From Nephromyces sp. MM_2019 (Eukaryota; Apicomplexa; Aconoidasida; Nephromycida): a stretch of 40,608 bases of DNA. The position numbers and the translations under genes are program-made. The DNA is taken from contig JADHZB010001226.1 of assembly GCA_015657535.1 (NCBI GenBank), positions 1 through 40,608 on the forward strand, given 5' to 3'. Every line of letters begins with the position of its first letter. Position 1 is the first letter of the stretch. Positions 1 to 11,929 of this stretch are shown one piece after another. The notes under the pieces were generated by a model. That model was not told the DNA's origin, searched no databases, and saw only the letters and a program-made list of their open reading frames with translations.

Positions 1-122
1 GTAACTGTGTATTTTGTGTGTGTGTGTAGTGTGTATGAGTTGTGTGTGTGTATTTTTTCTTGAGTAATAATATATATATATATATGTGTGTATGTAAACC
101 TACATGTATTTTCTTGTGTAAC

Positions 123-798
123 CTTTTGTGTCTTTCTATTTTTAACCTCTTCAACTGTGAGTTTTAAATTTTTCACAAAATTCGAGTTTCCATTATGACG
201 GTATCCATCAACTGATAATGAAGAAGTATTTCTATCAAGGTGTATTCTTATTGAAGAATCATCAAATGCATTTAAAAATGGGTTGGTTGCCTATGAAATA
301 ATGTGTGTGTGAATTTAAGAAATTATTTTTTTATGTAATTTAAATCATTAGATACACACACATGAAAAATTTAAAAAAGATATATATGCTTCAAATAATC
401 AAATCAATAGATACACACAGATGAAAAATTTATAAGAGAGAAATATACTTTAAATATTCAAATCAATAGATATACACACATATATATGTTTTTAAAAGTT
501 ATTATTAATAAGGGAAAATTATTTTAAATAATTTAAATCATTATACACACCTGCCAATTTAACATAGCAAAACACCATGAAAGGCTCTCTGCAGAATCGA
601 CTTTATCGTTTTTACCTTTAACTAAGCTGTGGTATAGCTGTATGTTATCATTTATACTAAGATCAATCTGAAAAAAAGTGTGTGTGTGGTGTGTTACAGA
701 AATATATAGTTCAAATCTTATGTGTGTGTGTATGTGTGTATGTGTGTATGTGTATGTGTGTGTATGTGTATGTGTGTGTATGTGTGTATGTGTGTGTT

Positions 799-861
<63 letters not shown>

Positions 862-3292
862 ATATGTGGGTGTATATATGTGTGTGTGTTCGAAAATATA
901 AATATATATATATATATAATCAAGTGTAACAAATGTGAGTGTGTAAAAATAAATAAATATATATATATATATATATATGTAGTGAAATACAAATCAAATG
1001 GTGTAACAAAAAAATCGAGGTTGTGTGTATAGATAAAATCTAGTAGATATTATATACATTGAGTGTGTAATGTTTTTATGGCTAAATTAGGATATATAAA
1101 TACTTACATTAGATGGGTTAACATATATAGTATTTGGGAAGTCAGTGAAAAAGTGGCCACTAACTGAAATCTCACAGGCAGCTACAGCACGTGAAACTTC
1201 AAATTTCTTATTGCAGGCAAAGTAACCAACTAATGTACTATTGAACATTGAACCACTACCAACTTCTTGTGATTCATATGTTGCAAAGGGAAATCCATGC
1301 CACCAGAAACCCTAAATAAAAATATACACACATATATAGTAAACATGTGGGTGAAAAATAAAACCGAAAAAAAATGTCTTTGGTTGTATCAATATAGTAA
1401 ATCAACAAAATCTAATTTCGTAGTTAAAATTAGAGCACACATCTACACGTAGATCATTGATGTTTTTCAATGAAATATCATGTTGCAATATAGAAAAATT
1501 TTAACACACTATTGATTATTTTTTTCACTATAACATATCATAGAAACATCAATCTGTTGTAAAAATATGCGACACACAGTGAGTTTATTTCAAAGGAATA
1601 TTATTATATAGTCAAAAACAAACACATGTACGCACATCATTGATAAGTTTTAAATGAAATATGGACATAGATTAAAAATCACGAGCACACATACACACAT
1701 ATATGTTTCTACAAGATATATATGCATAGGTCCAATGATATTTTACGTAAAGTAAAGATATCAAATTGAGGCTCATAAATTAAACTAATCATATCTAACT
1801 TGTAAACGCTCTCCAAATGGGTGATCCTCAAGCCATTCACCAAATCCATGTGGTCTACCCTCTTCATCAAATGAGCCTTTGTAACGTATTTGATGGCTAA
1901 AGGGTGGTTGAGAACGTTTTTTGCCTGTACAAATTGTAAATATCATCATGATAGTACAAATTATAGATATATTTATTATCGTTGAAATATTTCATCATGA
2001 GCAAAAAAATTGTGAGTTTCCATAAAAAACGTAGAATTTATTGAGATTAAATGATGATGTATATACACTCCTAAAATAAAATTCATAAATAGTGCATAAA
2101 CTCAAAAATATGATGAATTATATAAATGTTTATAACTGGTATGAAAACTCATATATGTAGAAAATTCATATAGCATTTGTAGTGTGTAAACTCATACATA
2201 TAAATGACTTAAATGAACGTTTTTAATGAATAAATTCATACATGTAAATGACTTATCTAAAAATTTATAATTGGTGTGTAGACTTACACATGTGATAACT
2301 TACTTTTGGATTTCTTTGTGAATGCCTTTTTAAAAAGTTGAATAATACCTCTAGCACACCTATAAGTAACTCGATAGCAACAGAAGCAAATACAAAATAT
2401 GTTGTTATCGAATAATCCAGTAAGATCATTGTATCTGCTGAATGTCAATGAATCCTTGCGTTTCTCTATGACTTTAAAGTTTTCTGCCCAGGAAAACCAA
2501 TTTCCTGAGAGAGCTAACCTAGGTCCTAAGTATATAACAAGTCGAACAGCTAAATATACCAATACTTGGGTCAAGCCAAAACTATATAATAAAGTAATTG
2601 ATGTTGACATGCCACTGGTAGCAGAAGTTGTAAATCCAGTAAATATTAAAATAAATATAGTCACGATTATAAAGATATAACAGGTGTACATTGCCCATTG
2701 CAAACTTAGAGCGGATTGTAAACGAGCCACAATAACAAGTCCAATAATAATCAAAATTGCCTAAAATATATCAAGATTAAGAGGATTGCGGAACCTTGAT
2801 TCAAAAGTTACTTATATGTGTTAGTTAGTTAAGTGTCACATAGGTGTAATATATCATTCAAAAAGAGTGCAAAATGCTAACTAATTACATACCAAGAAAA
2901 TAGTCAATACGACATCTTCAGTTTTAGCCGAAAACCTTAAGCCTATGTGAATGCTCTCCTCATCGTTTGAAATATAAAGGTATGGATAGATGATAAGGAA
3001 TAGACAAAAGACGGTAAAAATCATAACCCTGTAGTATGGTAAGGGCTTACGAACACCTTGCAATTGTCGTTTCAGTCTCCTGTGGTCCATAAACCTGAAT
3101 AAGAAGGTTGAGATGGTGTTTTATGTATGTTAGTCTTTTAAACTTGTAATTTAAAAAGATTGTTTACCTTAAAGTAGGTAAAAATTTTTTGAGAAGTGCT
3201 TTTTTCTCAGCTGAAGCAAGTTCAGTCTCCTCCTTGTTTATAGCGGGATTGTTTAAGTAGAAATGCGAAAGTTGTCTTTCGGGTTCCAACAT
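123..3292 (-). CDS. MORN-containing multi-pass membrane protein, 3' end outside window
   Basis: Seven exons join in phase: 3292-3168, 3094-2893, 2760-2304, 1924-1800, 1311-1108, 667-551 and 290-123, giving 466 residues before an intron donor at 122; the rest lies off the left edge. The start is the ATG at 3292, opening MLEPERQLSHFYLNN. Hydrophobic segments near residues 65-84, 104-121, 132-152 and 163-187 look like four transmembrane helices and follow a basic stretch. Around residues 277-310 there is a MORN-like module (YKGSFDEEGRPHGFGEW), followed by a second Gly/Trp/Phe-rich stretch (GFWWHGFPF). MORN modules in apicomplexans usually serve membrane or cytoskeleton attachment. The region after residue 330 looks globular but I do not recognise it; a hydrolase domain further downstream is possible. 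The introns carry TG/CA tracts and a degenerate tandem repeat. The exon structure is well supported; the function is not. Confidence 0.8.
330..548. repeat. Degenerate tandem repeat of about 60-70 bp inside an intron
   Basis: The intron between the last two visible exons of the MORN gene holds about four diverged copies of a unit. Its core reads roughly AATCAwTAGATACACACA followed by GATGAAAAATTTA or similar. Cores lie near 345, 402, 463 and 534, separated by AT-rich spacers. The copies lose similarity toward the right end. It looks like an old intronic minisatellite; no function is implied. Confidence 0.6.
719..890. repeat. TG-rich microsatellite/minisatellite in intron
   Basis: This is an almost uninterrupted TG tract, broken by TATG and TTTG. 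In the right half (about 795-860) the TTT interruptions recur about every 16 bp, making a short minisatellite. It sits within the intron 668-1107 of the minus-strand MORN gene, so the transcript carries the CA version. Apparent long Cys/Val reading frames here are repeat artefacts. Shorter TG tracts and a TA run lie at 1-85, and another TA run at 955-980. Confidence 0.9.
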
Positions 3293-5602
3293 TTTGAAGT
3301 TGATTGTTTAATAAATCATAAGTTGGTCAAAATTTTAAAATTTAATCAAATATATAAAAGGTGAGCATCCTGAATTTATTGAACGTTGACATTATCTCAA
3401 TCAAATCCAAAGGTCTTTTCTCATTTTTTGAAGGTTGCATAAAAAGGAGTGATTGTATTTAGGAGATATTATATGAACATTCTCTCCAATAATTTCCATT
3501 AATAGTGGTTTCTTTAGGTATTCATAGAGTATATAATTTATGATAAAAAAAAAAGCGAATAAAACCGAAAGAAATGAAGTTATTTAAGCTTCAGAATAGA
3601 AGAGAATAGTTTTCGTTGATAAATACCTTTTAATATTATAATACATGAGAAAAATAAATTGCAAAAAAAATCGCTTTAAAATAAATAAGTACACGCCTTC
3701 GAATTTTTTACACTTAAGTCGCGCTACTAATAGCTAAAGAATGTTTTAATTAGCTAATCTCAAGCTTTGCTTTTTTATGGAATGGGCAGTCCGACCTAAT
3801 TGTCTATTTACTATTGTCTATTTACTATTGTCTATCGATATAGCTCTAGTTTAATAAAATGTGGTTGGGTTTGAGTTGAGTTACATTTGCACTTACAAAT
3901 ATTCTCTAAGTTATGAAACCTTATTTGATCATAATTTGTAAGCACTATCGAAGTAGTTATACCTTGTTTTGATTTTCGCAGCAGCACATTAACATTTCAA
4001 GATACCATACTACACAGCTAAGTCTCAAAAACTAACTGATTAAGGGATTTTCATGGTATGTTAACACACTTTTTGAGACAACTTCATTAAACATTTTAAA
4101 CTAATCAAAACTGGATCGAGTTAAAATTGTATCCAACTTAAAAGCATGTGTGTTTTTTATGCTAGGACTTTTCTTAGTAACCTTTTTGAGGTATATTAAT
4201 TATGCTTAACAAAAAATTGTAAATAAATGTTTTGGCTAGAATTTATAAGTATTCTAGCATATTTGTTAAAATACCTTTTTAGTACTACATCATCTTTATA
4301 GATATGATTAAATAATCTGTTTCAAATGAAACAATTTTACTAAATTAGTTTTATCCCCTTATTATATACTTTTGTGGTTTTTTTAAAGTTGTATTGTTAA
4401 TGTACTTTGATTTTTTTTTTTAAAGTTGTATTGTTAATGTACTTTGATAAAAGGATTATTTAGATTTTAAAACCTGAGTTTACTGCTGGGAAAATGACTT
4501 AATAGATACCCTCGATTGGTGATTTAAAATAAGTTAAAATGAAACAGTGCTAATCGAGATTTCAAAATCTTTTTAGTGATTTCAATTTAATAATCCCCAA
4601 ATATAGTGGCTAAACTTTGTTGATCTAAATACATGTTGTAAAATGTTATTCATTTTAGTGTTTTAACAATATCTTACACTTTTATTTTATTCTCCAAGAA
4701 TTTATAAACCTACTTCAGTCAGGGATAGGGTAATGATTTAAAAAGTACTTTGAAGGTTGAGTATTTTACTAATTTTGTTGATTTATTATCATAGAGTGGC
4801 CCTAGCGATTTATAACAGATAGTAGAAATGGGGAGATGCTGCATTCCTATACTCTGATTAATTATAGTTTTACTAACTTGAAGGATCTTCATTATACAGA
4901 AAACAATTTGCTCAGTTATCTTACTCATATTGGTATGGTATCAAATGCATAGAAACGAATTTATTAGATTCAACAATGTGAAATGAAAAGGCATCGACTT
5001 AAGAGCTAATCCTGCTATAATTAAAAATCGCTTATTGAATAACAATAAATTTTCAGAGTTTTTTCATTTCAAATTTAGCAGGCGAAATATGATATCAATT
5101 TATTATAAAATTCTAGCTATTATCATCACAAACTCACTTAACTGAAAACGGAGAAACTATAATTTAATAATTTTTTAGCTCTTCATTAATAGTAATTCTT
5201 GAAAAGAGGTTTTAATAACATTTTAACAGCTTCATAAGCTCTTAAATTGCTTAAATCATCTTGTAAATAGCTCCAATTGTTTGGATAAAAAGTATATATA
5301 TAATAAAAATGGTTTTAGGAATCAACAATAAAAATTAAAGATATTCTTGCTTTCGAATTTCTAGCAAAATATTTACCTACCCTTATTTTATGTAAGCAAT
5401 GGCTCTATATTATCAAATCAACATTTGATTGAACTAAGTTGTTTAAATTTTAATTGAATTTTCCATTTGTAGTTTTAGTTTATAGGGTTAAATTCAAAAT
5501 TACTAACACCCATCAAATTTTCCAATAATCTTTCTATCAAGACTTATAAATTGATAATAAGGGAATGGAGAGCTAAATCATCATTTTTACACTTATAGGA
5601 TA
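3293..5602. other. AT-rich divergent intergenic region, no gene seen
   Basis: This 2.3 kb spacer separates the starts of the minus-strand MORN gene and the plus-strand secreted-protein gene, so promoters of both should lie here. I see no credible exon. A 69-codon minus frame at 4719-4928 has no splice partner and ordinary AT-rich composition. Two short direct repeats are present: TATTTACTATTGTC about two and a half times near 3804-3835, and a perfect copy of about 32 bp at 4380-4448. Confidence 0.6.
4378..4448. repeat. Perfect tandem direct repeat, two copies of about 32-36 bp
   Basis: A unit beginning with a T-run and TAAAGTTGTATTG, and ending TTAATGTACTTTGAT, occurs twice back to back, separated only by the T-run. 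The copies are identical apart from T-run length. This looks like a recent local duplication, probably by slippage at the poly-T. Confidence 0.85.
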
Positions 5603-7752
5603 ATGGTTTGGTGTTTCCTGTTAGCCTTGTGTATTTTAAGCATAAAATACGACTCCAGAAATATTGGTTTTATTTACTCAGAAAGTCAAAAGATTTCAGG
5701 TAAGTAGGAAATTTCACACAATGTTAAATAACTAAAGTGATATATAAAGCTGCTCCAGCTAAATAACTTAAGCTGACTAATATTTTGGTTTACTCAGTTC
5801 ATCCAAAAGATAAAATAAGGGATGAAACTTCCTTTGAAGTGCAATCAATTAGTGAAGAGAAAAATTTCTGCTCAAGAATTAATGACCCCAGAAATCTAGT
5901 ATTGAGATATTTAAAAATTGATAATGACTATAAGAATTCAAGTATAGTTAACTTTGAGTTGTTGGGTCTTTTAATACATAATATTTGTAACTTTCTATAA
6001 CATACAGAAATTGAAACAAAGCAATACACTGTTGAAGTTTCCGAAGAGTCTATACAAGCAGAAATTGAAAATGAAAGACTCCATTCGAACCAACAGGCAG
6101 CCCAAAAGCTTTATGAAACTGTCTCCAGAAAAGCTGAAAAGGGCACTTATATATTACAGCTTGGACTCTCACCTTCTATTATGATGTCACCCTTGGTGAG
6201 CATTTGGATTTAAGGCACATAAGAAACTCAATGCTATGATCTTACAATGAAACTTATAAAATTTTAGAGCTTCTTATATGAAACTTAGCTATTATTACCC
6301 TTGAAAGATATAATTAGGGCTACATGTAAATTAATTCTAATAGTACTTCTGTAATTTTACTTCTGTAATTTTTGAAACATTTCAGGCTAAAACTGTGTAT
6401 GCCTTAGAATTAAACTACGACACTTGTGAAAGATTTCGAAATGGTATATATGGAAAATGTGCAATTAGCATGGGCATGGAACTACTGTGTCCTGGTGAAA
6501 ATTCAAAAGATAAGGATCCTGATATTGAGGGATATTATAAAAACATAGATAAAGTAAGTAACATGGAGTCAATTTATATATAATTTTTTACTAAATTCAC
6601 TACAAATTTCTCATTGTCAATGAATTTGATCCTGTAGGTTGCAAAGTCAATGCCTATACCGATATTCGATTTGATATTCATACATGATCAAACACCTATT
6701 TCTAGTCTAATAAAGGTATACCAATACTCAGATATTTCAACTTCAATCGTGGTGAATCGTTTGTTAAGCTACAATGAGATCTCAAAAATAAAAGATTACT
6801 ATAAAATCCAATTGAAAGTTTCAAAACACTCTGAGTCTAGCAATGTAAATTAGCAAATAATATCCACAAAACACATTAGCTTAAAATTCACGTTTTCTAT
6901 GAATTTCTAGACAATAAGTTATACTCTATTAAGGCCTAAGTTTTCAACCTTGCCTGATGAATTTTTATGGAGAGATTATGCAAATTGGAGCACAAAGACT
7001 GAGGAACAATCACTTTATTCGGAATTTATTCCACAATTTATAAGTTTGATAAAATCACTAGTTAAAGGATCAAAAATAGAAAAAGAAAAACAATTACAAG
7101 TTCTGAGCGATTTAAGAATCTTAAAAGAGCATATGACGTCAAAGGATAATGCGGATAAACAAGAATCAAAACAAATACGCAATCTAATGGACCTATTAAA
7201 TCAAAATCAAATTGATGAAGTATTCGATTACATATTGGTTTGTTTTATACGTTTTTCCTTTTATTTACTGAAATGATTAGCTCATGATTCCCATGATCAG
7301 GATGAAATTCGCACTACTGCAAGTGAAATTATTCAAAACTATCGAGAAAATGGACGATTTTCTAAATACTTCATTAAATTTGAAAATGGAAAAGACTTCA
7401 TTTCAGATTTAGAAACGAAGCTTAACTATATAAGAACAATAGATGAACTTAGGGCTAAAACTGAGAACTTGAACAAAGGTACATGAATGCACACTACTTA
7501 AGTAAGGTTAATTTACGCTTAAATTATCTTTTCAATCTATTTAAAACAGAGGAAATTTCGAATAAGCGCTTTATGGTTTTGTTTGAGGACTTAGAAGATT
7601 GCCAATCTTTTGATCAAAACACTAACTGGATAAGAATAGCTCAAATTTTGAGACTAGCTATAGAAAGTTTGACGATGGAATCAAGCGTAGAAAAATTTAA
7701 AGAGCTTACCAAGTCAATGTGTGACAACTCATCGGATCATGTTGAATTATAA
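5603..7752 (+). CDS. Predicted secreted protein with possible degenerate methyltransferase-like fold
   Basis: Eight exons join in phase: 5603-5699, 5798-5941, 6008-6195, 6386-6553, 6638-6844, 6911-7237, 7301-7478 and 7550-7752, giving 503 residues ending in TAA. The N-terminus MVWCFLLALCILSI is a plausible signal peptide. Residues 126-155 read GTYILQLGLSPSI...VYALELN, and residues 209-216 read FDLIFIHD. This order resembles the first strands of a class I SAM-dependent methyltransferase fold, but the glycine-rich loop is poor, so activity is doubtful. The C-terminal half is charged and helical, probably coiled coil. The final intron (7479-7549) is inferred: without it the frame would stop four codons later. 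I do not recognise the family. The signal peptide could lead to the apicoplast, a secretory organelle or export; the sequence does not decide. Confidence 0.78.
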
Positions 7753-8371
7753 ACAAAAAAGTATGTAAGATAAATCCTTTATTTTCATTTTTTAAAAATT
7801 TTGAGGTTGCTTAACTTAGGAATCATAAAATAATTATAATATGACTTTAAAACTAATTTTGTTTCCTAATGCAATGTCAATGATTATTTACAGGACACCA
7901 GGAATTCCTTTGGTAAAAGCTGCCAGCATAATTATAAAATTTGCTTTTACACTAGAGTTTAGATACTCTTGTAACAATTGGATTTCATAAATACAATATT
8001 AGCTTTTAAACTAAATATTTCTTTTAACTTTAAAACAAATAAACAAATTTATCATCTGACAATAATATTTAACGCCATGTTTTGAATGGAATGAAGTTAA
8101 AAACAATAGTAGCTTAATGTCAAGGCTATCAGATAGTAACTATAAAATGCTTACGAAGCATATTCATGGTTTTTATACATAATGAATGTTGATGATGAGG
8201 CTTCATAGAAGGTTTTTGCTTTTGAATTCAAATCAGCTTGTCACCATGCTTGTAATTCAGCATCAAGTAGACATAAGGAACTACTATGGGATTCTTTAGC
8301 CTATTACAACAATGGCTTCAGAATCATAAATTAATAAAATTGAAGAACCTCTAAGACTAAAGATTGAATGA
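7753..8371. other. Convergent intergenic region, no gene seen
   Basis: This 0.6 kb spacer lies between the 3' ends of the secreted-protein gene and the SPM1-like gene. It is AT-rich with stops in all frames and should hold both polyadenylation regions. I see no RNA gene or conserved motif. Confidence 0.6.
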
Positions 8372-10999
8372 TTATATTTGTGGTGTCATTGGGAGTGACT
8401 TTCTATTAAATTCAGTTTTATAGCTAGACGATCCAATAAAAGGTAAGGAGTCTGGCAAATTGACTTTATTTTTTGTTGAGGGCTTTGGTAATTGTTTAGT
8501 TGTAAAAGTAGACCTAAACAGTACAGATTATATAATTTACACATTTCTTGGTAGATTTAAGCTGCTTTGCTACCTGTATACTGATTCGCCTGAGAATGGC
8601 AGTGATTCAGGCATCGTCACCTCTTGATGTTGGTTGGGTGGTGGCAATGGCTTGGCATAATATTGGGACCTAAAATTTTGGGAAATCCTAAATGTGAAAA
8701 GTTTTTTAAGATCTAATTCATCAATTACTTGTAGTCTGATTCGCCTGCAAATGGCAATGATTCAGGCATCTTCACCTCTTGATGTGGCATTGGTTTTGGC
8801 AATGGCTTCGCATAATATTGGGACCTAAATTAGGTTTAAACGAGTTTAAATTGAAAAATTTTATTTGTAATACAATCTTTGATGGTTATAGTACTTACTT
8901 ATAATCTGACTCGCCTGCAAATGGTAATGATTCAGGCATCGTCACCTTTTGATGTAGCATTGGTTTTGGCAATGGCTTGGCATAATATTGGGACCTAAGT
9001 TATGTTAATATGAGTTCCAGTCAATGATTTATTTGTAGCAGTGTCTATGATAGTGTGACAACTTACTTATAATCTGACTCGCCTGCAAATGGTAATGATT
9101 CAGGCATCGTCATTTTTTGATGTGCCATTGGTTTTGGTAATGGCTTCGCATAATATTGGGACCTAAATTAAAATGAGTACAATTGTCAGTTCAAGAGTAT
9201 TAATATTAGTAAGTTACTGAATTACTTGTAATCTGATTCGCCTGCAAAAGGTAATGATTCAGGAATCGTCACCTTTTGATGCGGCATTGGTTTTGGCAAC
9301 GGCTTCGCATAATATTGGGACCTAAATTAGGTTTAAACGAGTTTAGATTAAAACAATTTCTTTAATACAATCTTTGATGGTTATAGTACTTACTTGTAAT
9401 CTGATTCACCTGCAAATGGTAATGATTCAGGCATCTTCACCTCTTGATGTGGCATTGGTGGTGGCAACGGTTTAGCGTAATATTGGGACCTAAATGAGAT
9501 TAATTTGGATTTATTTTAATATTCATTTGTAGCACGCTCTATGATAGTGTGACAACTTACTTATAATCTGATTCGCCAGCAAATGGCAGTGATTCAGGCA
9601 TCGTCATCTTTTGATGTGGAATTGGTTTTGGCAATGGCTTCGCATAATATTGAGATCTAAATGAGAGTCAGTAGTTATTATTAAAATTTGTGTATTAAAT
9701 TTAGGCATAATTTAGTCACTTGTAGTCTGATTCGCCTGCAAATGGTAATGACTCAGGCATCGTCACCTTTTGATGCGGCATTGGTTTTGGCAATGGCTTG
9801 GCATAATATTGGGACCTAAGTTATGTTAATATGAGTTCCAGTCAATGATTTATTTGTAGTATAATTTATAATAGCAGCATTGCTTACTTATAATCTGACT
9901 CGCCTGCAAAAGGCAATGATTCAGGCATCTTCACCTCTTGATGTGCCATTGGTTTTGGCAACGGCTTGGCATAATATTGGGACCTAAACGAAGCAGTTAA
10001 AAATATATCTAGCTGAAAATTCAAGATTAATTTTAAAAATAATTTTTACTTGTAGTCCGATTCGCCTGCAAAAGGCAATGATTCTGGTGCCATTAAGTTT
10101 TGGTGTGGCATTGGTTTTGTCAACGGCTTGGCGTAGTATTGGGAACTGAATTATTCACAAGCCAAAAATGTTTCATGGTAGCTTGTTGCTTTTAGGCTAA
10201 TTTATTGAAGGTTTCCAAACAAAAATATTTTTACCTATAATCACTTTCACCAACAAAAGGTAAAGACTCTGGTAAATTCATGAGGACAGGCTGAGATCTT
10301 TCTGGAAGTGACTTTTTGTCAAAATTTTCACTGGAAATAACAAAAAATAAAGTTTAACTAGAAATATCTAAGGATAAATACTAACCTGTAATTTGACTTT
10401 CCAGTAAATGGTAAAGTTGAAGGCAAGTCTACAGTTTTATTCTCTACTTTTTCAGGCATGGGTTTAATTGTGATTTCAGTAGTATAAGAGCTTTCTCCTT
10501 CGAAAGGTAATGAAGCTAATTTTCCTATTGGCTCTAGACTATTTGGGTTCTGCAAAGGAAATGGAATAAAGCCTGTTTAGTAGGAAGATATACTTTCAAA
10601 AATTGAACTGTGTGAAAGGTTCACCTCGGGCTTTAGTGGGCTTTAAAATAACATTTAATCAGGTTTACAACATTGCAATTTGTTTTTGGGTAAAAGATTC
10701 AGTATATTTTTTAAAATTAATTATCTCATTCCTTACAGTATAGGTAACTCTTTCAAAGCATATTCATTTGAATAATGTGTTTGACCACTAAAAATTATCT
10801 CACTCGAATTGACTGAGGACATATGCTGCGATTGCTTACCTGATTCTGCCACACTCTTGCTTTGCTGTTTAGTATTAGTAGCATCCAGGTCATCACCTTT
10901 TGGTTTTTGATTTGAGGATTTGCTACTTTCGGTTGGGGTAAAACTCTCGATAGGGATTGGATCAAATATATGCGACTCCGTAAGCTCTGCAGAGCTCAT
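8372..10999 (-). CDS. SPM1: SPM1-like subpellicular microtubule protein with 32-residue repeats
   Basis: Fourteen exons join in phase: 10999-10737, 10538-10386, eleven exons of exactly 96 nt (10330-10235 to 8669-8574), and 8513-8372 with a TAA stop. The product is 537 residues. Each 96-nt exon has phase-2 boundaries and encodes one 32-residue unit with consensus SQYYAKPLPKPMPHQ followed by PESLPFAGESDYK. The first unit is divergent; degenerate LPFxGxSxY motifs also occur in exon 2 and in the last exon. Toxoplasma SPM1 has six 32-residue repeats and Plasmodium homologues 7-13, with conserved ends; it coats and stabilises subpellicular microtubules and belongs to the SAXO/Mn-motif group. The start is uncertain: the frame stays open upstream of the ATG to about 11101 with protein-like sequence and may join another exon near 11150-11205. 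The exon 2 acceptor (AAATAG at 10539) is chosen by phase; CAG at 10550 is the alternative. Confidence 0.87.
8574..10330 (-). repeat. Array of eleven one-repeat-per-exon cassettes
   Basis: The cassettes are 96-nt exons plus introns of 59-89 nt, so the period is about 155-185 bp. Exons lie at 10330-10235, 10145-10050, 9983-9888, 9815-9720, 9656-9561, 9489-9394, 9321-9226, 9162-9067, 8994-8899, 8824-8729 and 8669-8574. All have AA or AG before the donor. Several introns are related: those at 9816-9887 and 8995-9066 share TTATGTTAATATGAGTTCCA, and those at 9322-9393 and 8825-8898 share AGGTTTAAACGAGTTTA plus a common 3' part. This shows multi-cassette duplication, not slippage inside one exon. 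Confidence 0.92.
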
Positions 11000-11929
11000 T
11001 ATGTTATATTTATTACTAAAATAATTGGCCAAAAATTCCAGATAGCCAAATCTTAATTCTTGTGGAAAGCTATTAGTCAAAAATAAAGGATTTCTTAACA
11101 ATTCTATCTTTTAAGAAATTTATCAGTTACAAGTTATCAAATTTTCAATTTAAAAAATACTTTGAACTTTATGATATCATTGAGCTTGATCTTTAAGAAA
11201 TCTAATTTTAGCTTGAAAGATCACTTACAAAGTCTTGTATTAAAACTAATATGCTTCAAGGCTGTATTAAGTGTAACTTAATTTTAAGCTTAGAGAAAAT
11301 CCATATAATTTGAAATCCTGCTACAGTGTGTAATAAATTATATATTATGGTAGGGAGCGGTCTTTAATAAGCTTTGTGTGGGGAATCCTGCCAGTTAATT
11401 TAATGAAGCAGAATATAGTTTCTTGTGGAATCTAAGCACTATAAATTTTAAAATTATATTTAATTAACTTGCTTGAACACATATACTAGCTTATTATCAT
11501 TTTTATACTTTTAGTTAGCCTTAACATATTCAAACTTCGTCAAGTTTAGTTATTTGATTTAAGTGCTGAAAAACTTACTCCAAAGACCACTTAAAAATTT
11601 AAAAATAATAAAATTGTGTAGAGTTAGCTTTTGTTTATTAGTCACCATTTTAAGATCGAAATTATGAAAAACTTGAGCACTGAAGAAAATAATAATCAAC
11701 GAAGATTATTGCCAAGTAGAAATTACATATAGATATGTATACGTGTATTTATATACCACAAAAGCTAGCAATATTGTTTCAGCAATATTATATAGTCCTA
11801 ATTTTAGAAGCATTTCTTGATACTTAAGTTTGTAATTTTTAATTATTTTGAATCTTAGACGCTGATAGCTTATCATAGCTGCTTTGTTTCAATGCTACTA
11901 CACTTATTTTTTTTATATCTTGAAATAAA
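11000..11929. other. Divergent spacer, possible missed 5' exon of the SPM1-like gene
   Basis: Most of this 0.9 kb is AT-rich and without clear coding. On the minus strand, however, the frame above the chosen SPM1 ATG is open from 11000 to about 11101 and reads like protein (QELRFGYLEFLANYFSNKYN). It could join, across a 50-nt intron with GTATTT donor and AAAAG acceptor, to a lysine-rich stretch at about 11150-11205. No upstream ATG could be connected. The promoter of the coiled-coil gene must also lie here. Confidence 0.4.

Noticed and set aside
678..1032. Overlapping Cys/Val- and His/Thr-rich open frames
   Set aside because: They are translations of a TG microsatellite lying in an intron of the minus-strand MORN gene.
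2399..2680. 93-codon plus-strand frame
   Set aside because: It is antisense to exon 3 of the MORN/membrane gene, which has matching splice sites and membrane helices.
4719..4928. 69-codon minus-strand frame in the 3.3-5.6 kb spacer
   Set aside because: No splice partner, no recognisable motif and random-looking composition.
8570..8572. TAG stop at the end of the last 96-nt SPM1 repeat exon
   Set aside because: It lies just inside a GT donor at the same position as in all other repeats; splicing keeps the 96-nt length and joins a final exon with another degenerate repeat and a TAA stop.
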